Assembly (NCBI RefSeq): GCF_030687895.1
Contig: NZ_CP117452.1
Span: 3,923,501-3,987,500 of the forward strand
Direction of reading: 5' to 3'
Source of the DNA: Pseudomonas sp. FP198
Lineage (GTDB): Bacteria; Pseudomonadota; Gammaproteobacteria; Pseudomonadales; Pseudomonadaceae
Length of the DNA stretch: 64,000 nucleotides
This document shows, piece after piece, positions 44,500-53,500 of this stretch; positions within the stretch are counted from its first letter, which is position 1; each line of letters opens with the position of its first letter. The notes below the pieces were generated by a model. The model did no database searches and had not been told where the DNA came from. It was given only the letters and a program-made list of their open reading frames with translations. A program made the position numbers and the translations under genes.

Positions 44500-46968
44500 T
44501 CAGAACTGCGGCGTGTACTTCACGGTAAACATCAGATTCCTCGGATCACCGAAGTTGTTGTTACCGTTGATCTGGTTGTAAGCCGGCGTGATATACGTCT
44601 TGTCAAACAGGTTGTTGGCATTGACCGCCAACCCGATCTCCGGCGTCAACTGATAGCCGACACGGGCATTCCAAACGGTATAACCCGGTACGTCATAGTT
44701 GAGGTCGAAGACCTGCGTATGGCTTTGAGTGGTGAAGCCCAGGCCGGCACTGGCACGGTTCCAGTCGCCAGTGAACTGGTAGTTGCCCCACACCCGCAAC
44801 ATGTGTTTCGGCGTCCAGGTACTGAAGACACTGCCTTCGTTATCCGGATCTTCCAGGTATTTGGTGGTGTTGTAGGTATAGCCCGCGAACAGCTGCAGAT
44901 TGTCGATCACCTCACCGCTGATCTCGGCCTCGATGCCCTGGCTGCGCACCTTGCCCGAGGCTGTCGAGCAACCGAAGCCACCACACCCCGAACCGCCGTC
45001 ATTGACCGCACGGTTTTCATGGTCGTAGCGGAAGACAGCCAGGGAAGTATTGACCCGACCGTCCATCAATTCACCTTTAAGACCCACTTCATAGTTGGTG
45101 CCAATGACGGGCTTGAGCACGGAGCCGTTGGCATCAACGTTGGTCTGCGGCTGGAACACGTCGGTGTAACTGGCGTACACCGCCCACTCACGAGTCAAAT
45201 CGTAGACGATACCGGCGTATGGCGTGACCTCCCCCGTCTCACTTCCAGTGCTCGGCGCGTTGGGGGTAATACCGGTTGCCCGTTCGGTTTTCGATTTGTA
45301 GCTGAAGTCATACCAGCTGACCCGGGAGCCCAGGATCAGCGTCAAGTCGTCCACCGGCTTGACGCGCCAGGTGCCGTATACGCCTTTCTGGCGGATGTCG
45401 TACTTGCTCAGTGTGCCCATGCCACCCGGGCTGTTGATCAGGCCCTCATAGCTGATGTCCGGACGGTTGTTGTCGAGGTCGAAGATATTGTCGGTGCTGC
45501 TGTTGAAGGTCCGGGCGTATTTGTCGTCCGTCTCCAGCTGGGAGTAGTTGCCGCCGAGCATGACCTCCTGCTCCATCGACAGGGCTTCGAACTTGCCCAC
45601 CAGGTTCATGTCCAGGCCCACCTTGGTGGACTGGAAGTCGGTGACGAAGTCGGCATATTGCACGCGGCTGCCATCCGGTAGCAGGCCACCGGGGCTTTGC
45701 GTGCGCTGGTTTTTCGCCTGGTTGTCTTCGGTCATCTGCACGGCACCGACCTTGAACGCCCAATCCTCGTTGAAGCGATGCTCCAGGTCGGCGTACAGCG
45801 TGGTGACGTCGATATCGGAACGGTTCCAGCGCGCGCCGGTGTAGGTCGAGCGCGACACGTCCGGCATCGAGCCATCGGCGTAGCGTGGCAAGCCGCGGAT
45901 GTTGCCGCGCGACTCGCCGTTGGATTGGCTGGCCGCGAAGCCCAGGGTGGTGTCTTCGCTCAGGTCGATGTCCAGCGAGCCATACAGCGAGTGGGTCTTG
46001 TTCCAGGCATGATCGACGAAGGAATTGCTCTGGTCTTCGTCGGCGACGATACGGCCGCGGATGTTGCCGGCCTCGTTCAGCGGGCCGCCGGCGTCCAGTT
46101 GCAGGCCGTAGTGATCCCAGGAGCCGGCCTTGCCGGTCAGGGTCACGGTCGGGGCGCTCTGGCCACGCTTGCGCACCAGGTTGACGGCGCCGCCGGGGCT
46201 GCCGGTGCCTTGCAGCAGGCCGGACGCGCCACGGAGGATTTCCAGGCGGTCGAAGAAGATCAGGTCCTGGGTCGCCCAGTTGCCCAGCGAGTAGGTGTTA
46301 CGCGGGATCGGCACACCGTCGTACTGCCAGTCGTCGATCTGGAAACCGCGCGACGACAGGATCATGCCCTGGCCGACGCCCTGCAGGCCGACGACGCCGG
46401 TGGTCTGGTTGACGGCGTCCTTGAGGCTGACCAGGTTCTGGTCATCCATCTGCTTGCGCGTCATCACCGTGATCGACTGCGGAATCTCCTTCAGGGTATG
46501 AGTGCCCTTGCCGATGGTCACGGCATTACTGGTGTACGAGTTGCTGCCTTCAGTGGTGGCCTCCGGCTGCTGCGCGTTGATGGTGGTCGCGCCCAGCTCC
46601 AGGCCTGCGCCGGAGCCCTTTACCAGCATCAGGGTATTGCCCTCGAGGCTGTGGCGCACGCCGGTGCCCTTGAGCAATTCGGCGATGGCCGCTTGCGGGC
46701 TCATCTTGCCGCTGACGCGATTGCTTTTCAGGCCGGCCAGTTCGTCGGCGTTATAGATCACTTGTTGGTTGGTCTGCTCGCCGAACGCTTGCAATGCCTG
46801 CGGCAGCGGTTGCGCAGGGATGTTGATGCTGACGTTTTCAGCCATCACCTGGGCGCTCAACGGCAACACGCAGACCAGACCCAGGCCCGTCAACACCCGG
46901 CGCGAACGCAGGCCGCGGGACATGACCAATGCCTTGAACAGCGGTTTCAACTCATGAATTGCCGACAT
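44500..46968 (-). CDS. fpvA: Ferripyoverdine TonB-dependent receptor
   Basis: 822 residues; start ATG 46968 with GAGAG before it. Signal peptide ends near VMA. STN domain (about 45-115) interacts with the FpvR anti-sigma factor. TonB box region and plug (about 150-280; LKEIPQSITVMTRKQM, RGFQIDDWQYDGVPIPRNTYS), then barrel to the C-terminal MFTVKYTPQF. Plug sequence and its place inside the pvd cluster identify FpvA. A barrel loop has DGGSGCGGFGCS, possibly a disulphide. No exact TAAAT-N16-CGT box was found upstream in 46969-47160, which fits control by FpvI instead. The selectivity should match the local pyoverdine peptide. Confidence 0.92.
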   Translation of the reverse strand: MSAIHELKPLFKALVMSRGLRSRRVLTGLGLVCVLPLSAQVMAENVSINIPAQPLPQALQAFGEQTNQQVIYNADELAGLKSNRVSGKMSPQAAIAELLKGTGVRHSLEGNTLMLVKGSGAGLELGATTINAQQPEATTEGSNSYTSNAVTIGKGTHTLKEIPQSITVMTRKQMDDQNLVSLKDAVNQTTGVVGLQGVGQGMILSSRGFQIDDWQYDGVPIPRNTYSLGNWATQDLIFFDRLEILRGASGLLQGTGSPGGAVNLVRKRGQSAPTVTLTGKAGSWDHYGLQLDAGGPLNEAGNIRGRIVADEDQSNSFVDHAWNKTHSLYGSLDIDLSEDTTLGFAASQSNGESRGNIRGLPRYADGSMPDVSRSTYTGARWNRSDIDVTTLYADLEHRFNEDWAFKVGAVQMTEDNQAKNQRTQSPGGLLPDGSRVQYADFVTDFQSTKVGLDMNLVGKFEALSMEQEVMLGGNYSQLETDDKYARTFNSSTDNIFDLDNNRPDISYEGLINSPGGMGTLSKYDIRQKGVYGTWRVKPVDDLTLILGSRVSWYDFSYKSKTERATGITPNAPSTGSETGEVTPYAGIVYDLTREWAVYASYTDVFQPQTNVDANGSVLKPVIGTNYEVGLKGELMDGRVNTSLAVFRYDHENRAVNDGGSGCGGFGCSTASGKVRSQGIEAEISGEVIDNLQLFAGYTYNTTKYLEDPDNEGSVFSTWTPKHMLRVWGNYQFTGDWNRASAGLGFTTQSHTQVFDLNYDVPGYTVWNARVGYQLTPEIGLAVNANNLFDKTYITPAYNQINGNNNFGDPRNLMFTVKYTPQF

Positions 46969-47262
46969 CGTGCTCTCTATTATTGGTAGAAGTGAAAAGT
47001 CCATGGGGGCCGAAGGGCCTGCCGCTCGCCAGCACGGTGTACCGCTGACCGACCCCTCCCCGGGTACGGTCATCCGGCTGGACGACAGCTAAATTTTTCC
47101 TGGACACAACCGGCGCCTGGGCAGCCCTGCCCGGGCCGATTTGCCCGCATACCTTAGTAAGACGCAGCACCTGGGAAAAACCGGAATGAGTTTATTTATC
47201 ATTCGCGCAAAAACTCAAAAAAAAGCCGATGCGAAGGGCACCGGCCTCTTGTTGATTGAAGC

Positions 47263-47293
47263 GATCGTTCCTACGCGGAGCGTGGGAACGATC
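47263..47293 (-). terminator. Hairpin downstream of the Asp-module NRPS
   Basis: GATCGTTCC...GGAACGATC (9-bp perfect stem with a GC-rich loop CTACGCGGAGCGTG that can pair further), seven bases past the NRPS stop. No T tract follows. The same GTTCC-ACGC-GGAACG palindrome is scattered in Pseudomonas genomes, so it may be a repeat unit. Confidence 0.5.
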
Positions 47294-47299
47294 TCCCTT

Positions 47300-50200
47300 T
47301 CAGCGGCCTTGCGCAGCCTTGGCGGCTTGCAGCTGTTGAGCCTGTTCGGTCAGCCGGGCCTTTTCCTCGGGGCTCAGCGCTTCCATGCGCAAACGCACCT
47401 GAGCGATTTTTTCCAGTTGCCCCGGACTGCCTTCCACGGCTCGCAAGGCCATGGCCAGGGACGCCACGGTCGGATGATCGAAGACCAGCCCAGGATGGAT
47501 GTCGCACTGCAACAACTTGCGAATGCCGGCCACCAACTTGATCACCAGCAGCGAATGGCCGCCGGCGGCGAAGAAGTCGCGCTCGATGCCCAATCGTTCA
47601 AGCCCAAGCAATTGCGCCATGCGCGCGGCCAGCAGTTGCTCCAGCGCATCGCGGGGCGCGGCATCCTCCTCATCGCTGATCGCGACCGCCAACTGCTGCA
47701 ACGCCTTGCGATCGATCTTGCCGTTGGCCAGCCGTGGGAAACGTTCGATCAGTTGCAGCTGCTGCGGCACCATCACGCCGGGCAGGCGCGCGCTCAGTTC
47801 GACGCGCGCGGCGTCGAGCACGCCCGAAGACAGGCCTTGCCGAGGCACGACAAATGCCAACAAGCCCTGTTCGCCGGGCAATACCAGCGCTTCGGCCACC
47901 TGCGGTACACGTAGTAGCTCGGCCTCGATCTCCGCCAGTTCGATGCGGAACCCGCGCACCTTGACCTGTTGATCGCGGCGACCGTGCAACTGGATCCCGC
48001 CGTCCGCGCGATAACGCGCCAGGTCGCCGGTGCGGTACAGGCGCTGCGCCGGGTCGAACGGGCTCGGGATGAACGTCTGCTCGTCCGCCTCGGCATTCAC
48101 ATAGCCCCGGCACAACTGCGCGCCCCCCAGGTACACCTCGCCCAGCACACCCACCGGCGCCAGGCGCCTGTCAGCGTCCAGCACATAGACCTGGTTATTG
48201 CCCAGCACCTGGGTCAGGGCCGAACAATCATCGGCAGCGCCGTCCAGCGCCAACCGATGGATCATCACTCCGACCGTGGCTTCGGTCGGCCCATAGTGGT
48301 TGAACACCCGGCAATCGCCGCGCAACCGGGCGATACGCTCGACCAGCGTCGGCGCAATCGGCTCGCCGCCGAGCACCAGCAGCTGCGGCAGCATCGCCTG
48401 CTCACTGTCGAGCAACGCCGCGAGGTGCGACGGCACGATTTTCAGGCAGTCGATCTGCTGTTCTCGCAGGAACCCGGCAAAGAGCGCGCCGTCCTGCATC
48501 TGTTCATCACTGGCCACATGCAAGGTCGCGCCATTGAACAACGCGCCGAACAGCGCCGTATTGCCCAGGTCCGCCGCCACGGTGGAGCTCAAAGCGACGT
48601 GTTTGCACTGGCTCAGCCCCAATGCCTGACTGGCCTGGGCGGTGTAGTTGAGCAATTGCCGATGCTCGATCACCACACCCTTGGGCACGCCGGTGGAACC
48701 TGAGGTAAACAACACATAGGCGATGTCATTGCCCTTGGTCGTGAGGGCCGGCAACGGCGTGTTTGAAGCACGATCAAGCTCGGCGATTGCCAGCGCCTTG
48801 AACGGCTGCGCCTGCCAGGCCGGCAAATGCGTTGCATCGGTGAGCAACACAGCGGCGCCGGCCTGCTCCAGCATCAACGCTTGACGGGCCTGGGGCCACT
48901 GGATATCCAGCGGCAGATACGCCGCGCCGATGCGCCAGCTTGCCAGCATCGCGATCACCAGTTCTGCCGAGCGCGGCAAGGCCAGGGCGATAATCGACCC
49001 TTCGCCCAGGCCTTGATCCATAAGGCCCTGTGCGATGCGCTCGACCTGATCTTTCAACTGACCGTAGCTCAGCGATTGACCCGCGTCGCTCAGGGCGATG
49101 GCGTCCGGCGTTTGCAGCGCCAGCTCGGCGATGCGCTGCGGCAGGTAACGGTTATCCACCAATGCCTGCATCGCCGGGTTGATCGCCCGCAAACGCTGCT
49201 CCTCGGGGTCACCGAGCAAGTTGAGCTGCGCCAGTGGCGTATGCGCAGCCGCGAGGATCGAGGCCAGCAGCACCTCGTATTGTTCGAGCACGTTGCGGAC
49301 CGCGGCTTGCGAATAACCCGAGCGGGCGTAGCAGAGGTCGACCGCAACCAGTTGTTGGGTGTCGTCCAGTTGAATCTGCAGCAGCAGTTCGAACGCATCC
49401 CGCCCAGGCAAGGGCTCCGTCGCCCACGTCAGGCCAGCGCTGCTGCGGACAGGATTCGCCGGGGCAATCGCGAAGCCATAGGCCGGATACGCCACCTCCG
49501 ACGCCAGTTCCGGCGTCCAGTATTCCTGCCAGGTGCGATGGGTTTCGAGACGCGTCGCCAGCTCCGCCAGCCACTCGCTGAACGGCGCGTCGGCGGGCAA
49601 TGGAACGCAAAGCGGCAGGTTCTTTTCGAACACGCCGAAGGCATTGGCAAAGTAGTCATAGTCGCCACGGCTGTCGTGGCGCACGCCGACCAGCGCCTGC
49701 TCAAGGCCACCCAGGCGTCCCAGCAACACCCACCATGCGCCTTGCAGCAACGTCGCCAGCGGTTGGCCGAGCTGCTCGGCCAACCGTCGCAAGGCGTCGC
49801 GTCGGGCCGGCTCGACGATCAGCGAAATCTGCGCATCGGCGGTTCCACCGCCAGCACGACGCGCAGCCAGCCACGGCGTGTCGATCGCCGTCTGCAGGCC
49901 GTGCAAATGCTGCTGCCAGTAATTTCTTGCAGTGCCGGCATCTTCATCCAGCACCACTTCGCTGCGCCACTCCAGGTACTGGGCAAACTCGCCGGGCGCT
50001 TCTTCCTCCGCCGCATCGCCGGCGTAAGCCTGCCGTAGCTGTTCAAGCAGCAGGCTCATCGACGGCGCATCCGCGCTGTGGCGGGCGACGCCCAGCAGCA
50101 ATTGCCATTGCCGCGACGCCAGGCGATAAAGCACAGCCTGGGCACTGGCCGATTCGCCGAGCACAAAAGCCCGGCCGAGCGTCTCGCTGATCTGCGCCCG

Positions 50201-50506
50201 GACTTCCTCGGCCGGTTGTTCGCTGGCCTGTATCGTCAGTGGGAAGCGTCCCGCATGGGCCACCTGACGCAAACCGTGGAAACCGCCGACCTTGGTCAGT
50301 CGCGCGAGCAACATCGGCTGCTGTGCCACCAGCGTGTCGAAGGCGACCTGCAATCGCTGCGGGTCGAGATCACCGTCGATGACCACGCTCAGCCAACGCA
50401 AGGCCTCGCCACAGGTCACCGTGCCCGACAGTTGCTCAAGTGCCCGTTGCTGCTCGGGCGTCAGGGCGAAACCCGCTTCCTGCGTGTCCATCGTCACCTC
50501 GTTCAT
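47300..50506 (-). CDS. NRPS: degenerate C (interface-like)-A(Asp)-T
   Basis: 1068 residues. The N-terminal 440 residues have condensation-domain size and order, but the HHxxxDG motif is replaced by ARHSADAPS (about residue 140), so catalysis is unlikely. This fits the non-catalytic interface domains that recruit aspartyl beta-hydroxylases in siderophore NRPSs. Adenylation domain with FTSGSTGVPKG near 600; my specificity reading is DLTKVGHVGK, the aspartate code. Carrier GGHSLLV near 983, then a charged helical tail. The start overlaps the upstream NRPS stop (ATGA). With the hydroxylase fused to the upstream protein it should load beta-hydroxy-Asp, an iron ligand. Confidence 0.85.
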   Translation of the reverse strand: MNEVTMDTQEAGFALTPEQQRALEQLSGTVTCGEALRWLSVVIDGDLDPQRLQVAFDTLVAQQPMLLARLTKVGGFHGLRQVAHAGRFPLTIQASEQPAEEVRAQISETLGRAFVLGESASAQAVLYRLASRQWQLLLGVARHSADAPSMSLLLEQLRQAYAGDAAEEEAPGEFAQYLEWRSEVVLDEDAGTARNYWQQHLHGLQTAIDTPWLAARRAGGGTADAQISLIVEPARRDALRRLAEQLGQPLATLLQGAWWVLLGRLGGLEQALVGVRHDSRGDYDYFANAFGVFEKNLPLCVPLPADAPFSEWLAELATRLETHRTWQEYWTPELASEVAYPAYGFAIAPANPVRSSAGLTWATEPLPGRDAFELLLQIQLDDTQQLVAVDLCYARSGYSQAAVRNVLEQYEVLLASILAAAHTPLAQLNLLGDPEEQRLRAINPAMQALVDNRYLPQRIAELALQTPDAIALSDAGQSLSYGQLKDQVERIAQGLMDQGLGEGSIIALALPRSAELVIAMLASWRIGAAYLPLDIQWPQARQALMLEQAGAAVLLTDATHLPAWQAQPFKALAIAELDRASNTPLPALTTKGNDIAYVLFTSGSTGVPKGVVIEHRQLLNYTAQASQALGLSQCKHVALSSTVAADLGNTALFGALFNGATLHVASDEQMQDGALFAGFLREQQIDCLKIVPSHLAALLDSEQAMLPQLLVLGGEPIAPTLVERIARLRGDCRVFNHYGPTEATVGVMIHRLALDGAADDCSALTQVLGNNQVYVLDADRRLAPVGVLGEVYLGGAQLCRGYVNAEADEQTFIPSPFDPAQRLYRTGDLARYRADGGIQLHGRRDQQVKVRGFRIELAEIEAELLRVPQVAEALVLPGEQGLLAFVVPRQGLSSGVLDAARVELSARLPGVMVPQQLQLIERFPRLANGKIDRKALQQLAVAISDEEDAAPRDALEQLLAARMAQLLGLERLGIERDFFAAGGHSLLVIKLVAGIRKLLQCDIHPGLVFDHPTVASLAMALRAVEGSPGQLEKIAQVRLRMEALSPEEKARLTEQAQQLQAAKAAQGR

Positions 50507-53500
50507 GCTCCGCTTTCCTCGGTATTGAATGCGCCACGGACCGATCGCCCGGCGCCCGCTGGACGCTCCAGGCTGGCGTGGTCGTACATATCGCCCATGG
50601 CGACGACGATCTTGCGCGGTCCCTCGTACGGGTCGCGGGCGTGGGCCACGAGCATGTTGTCCAACAGGATCACGTCACCTTTGTGCCAGTCGAAACGCAC
50701 CGCGCAGGCTTCGTACAACTCACCGATACGCGCCATCACCTCGTCTTCGATCGGTGTGCCGTCGCCGTAGTACACGTGCCGGGGCATCCGCTCCAGGCCG
50801 TACATCGACAACAGGTCCTGGCGCACGTCCGGCTCCAGCCAATGGATGTGGTGCAGCTGCACCTGGTTGAAGAAGGATTTTTCCCCGGTGATCGGGTGCG
50901 TGATGACCGCCGGCCCCGGCGTGCGGGTCTGCAGCTCATCGTTATCGAGCCAGCGCCACTGGATGCCGCCGGCCCGGCAGCGGGCCTCCACTTCAAGGCG
51001 ATCCTCGGTCTTGAAGAAGTGCTGCCACGACACGTCGAGTTTGTCGGTGAAGGTACGCACGTACAGCAAGCCCTTGTCTTCGAACTTTTCGCGAAGGTCC
51101 GCCGGCAGCTTTTCGTACATCAGGCGGCAGTCCACTACCGGGGTCGCGCCGCCCACGGGTGCGGCCTGCTCGCAATAGAACATCTGCTTGCGCGGCCAGC
51201 GGTCCTGGTGGGAGCTCTCGTTGTGGAACAGGATCATCTTGCGTTCCGGGTACGGCGTGGAACGGTAGGTGTTCTTGCCGCCTTCCTTCTTCGGCAGGTC
51301 GCCGTACTGGCCGTACAGCCCCGGCTGGATGGCTTCGGCGAACGCTTCGAAGCCCTGGATACCGTCCAGTTCGAAGCCACGGAAAAGGATGCCGGCGTGC
51401 TCGGCCAGCTTCTGCTCGATCAATGGCCGGTTCTGGCGGATCCACTCGATGACGTCCAGGTGCGGCTCGCCGGGCTCCAGCATCAGCGGGAAACGCTGGG
51501 GCGCCGCCACCAGCGATTCGCGCACCAACGCCGGACGTGGCCGCGCGGCCGGGGTCGCCGAACGCTTGAGAAACTTGCCCAGTTTGTCGGCCTTGGGCCC
51601 CGGGACGTTGGCAGGCGTGGCGGCTGTCGCCACGTTGTCGACTGGCATGCTGATAGCTCCCAATTGAATGTCCTGATCAGCGACGATCTGTTCCAACAGG
51701 GCCGTCCAGGCCCGGATCAGGTACTGGATGCGCTCTTGTCCGAACAAGCTTGTGGCGAATTGCCAATTACCGCGCAACTGCCCTTCTTCTTCGTCAACGA
51801 ACAATGCCATGTCGAATTTAGAATGGTTCTGCAGCGCCGGCAGGAACTCGACGCTCAAGCCGGCCATGGAACGCGTGCGCACCGGCACGTTGTTCATCAC
51901 GAACAGCACCTGCAACAACGGGTTCATGCCCTTGTGCCGCGGCACGCCCGCGGCCTCGACGATCTGGTCGAACGGCAGGTCCTGATGCTCCAGCGCACCG
52001 AGCAGGTGATCCTGGGTCTGTGCCAGGAACCGGCTGAAGGCCACATCGGCGGCAAAGCGCGAACGCAACGGCAGGACGTTGACGAAGAAACCGATCAGGC
52101 GCTCCAGCTCGGGTTGTTCGCGTCCGGCCACGTCAGCGCCAACGACAAGATCCTGCGCGTCGCAGAGGCGATGCAACAACACCTGGAACGACGCCAGCAA
52201 CGTGCTGTACAGCGTGACGCCGGCCGCGCTCGACACCCGGCGCAACGCCGCGCTCAGCCCGGCAGGCAGCTCGAACTGCAGCGCATCGCCCGCATAGGAG
52301 GCCGTCTGGCCGCGCGGATTATCCAAAGGCAAATCAAGACGCCCGTGGTAACCGTCGAGCCGCTGCTTCCAATAATCGCCCTGGCGCGCCAGCACGCCCT
52401 GGTCTTCCAGCGCCTGCTGCCACAAGGCGAAGTCGTGGTACTGGACCTCCAGCGGCGCCAGCGGCATGGGCTCGCCGCGCAGGGACGCTCCGTAGATCTG
52501 CACCAATTCATTGATCAACAGCCCCATCGACCAGCCATCGGAAATGATGTGGTGCATGGCGTACAACAACACGTGCTCGGTCGGCCCCAGGCGCAGGATC
52601 CGCCCGCGCAGCAGTGGCGCCTGCTCCAGGTCAATCGGCGTACTGGCGTTGTCCAGGATCGCCTGGGCCACTTGTTCCTGCCGGGCACCGGGCGACAACT
52701 CGGACAGATCGACCAGCGGGAAATCCAGCCGGACCTCGTCGGCAATCAGCGCCAGCGGATCGCCTTCGTCATCCTGGACATACGCGGTGCGCAGCACGGC
52801 GTGACGGCGTGTCACTTCGGCGAAGCTGCTCATCAGCCGCTCGACCGACAACTCGCCGCACAACCGCAGCGCCATGGGCATGCCATAGGCGGAGGTGCCG
52901 CCAGCCAACTGCTCGGCGATCCACAACCGCCGCTGCACCAGCGACAGCGGTGCCGATTGCCGTGGCCCATGGGCCTTGAGTCGGACCTGGCTGGAATCGC
53001 CGGCCCGCTCCGCGCCGTCGCCGGTCTCGCTCATCAGCGCGGCCAGTGCCTTGAGTTGCGGATGGTCGAACAGGTCGCGCAGGCTCAGCGGATAACGCGT
53101 CAGCTTGCGCAGCCGGGAGACGGCCTGCGTCGCCAGCAAGGAGTGACCGCCGCGCTCGAAGAAATGGTCGTTGCGCCCGACCTGTTGCACTTCCAGCACT
53201 TCTTGCCAGATGCCGGCGATCCGGTGCTCCAGCTCGTTGGCCGGCGCCTCGTAACCGCCCTGCGATGATCCGGTTTCGATGCTCGGCAAGGCCTTGCGGT
53301 CGAGCTTGCCGTTGGGGGTCAGTGGCAGGTGATCGAGGAACAGCCAGTGGGCCGGGATCATGTAGTCCGGCAGGTGTGCCTTGATCTGGTCGCGCAGCGT
53401 TTTAGCGTCCTGCTGCAGCGCCGGGGCAACCACATAAGCCACCAACTGCTGGCCGCCCGGCCCTTCCTGGGCCAGCACGGCGACGTCGTTTACCTCGGCT

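Noticed and set aside
47090..47113. TAAAT-N16-CGG resembling an IS box upstream of fpvA
   Set aside because: Wrong strand for fpvA and the last triplet is CGG, not CGT.
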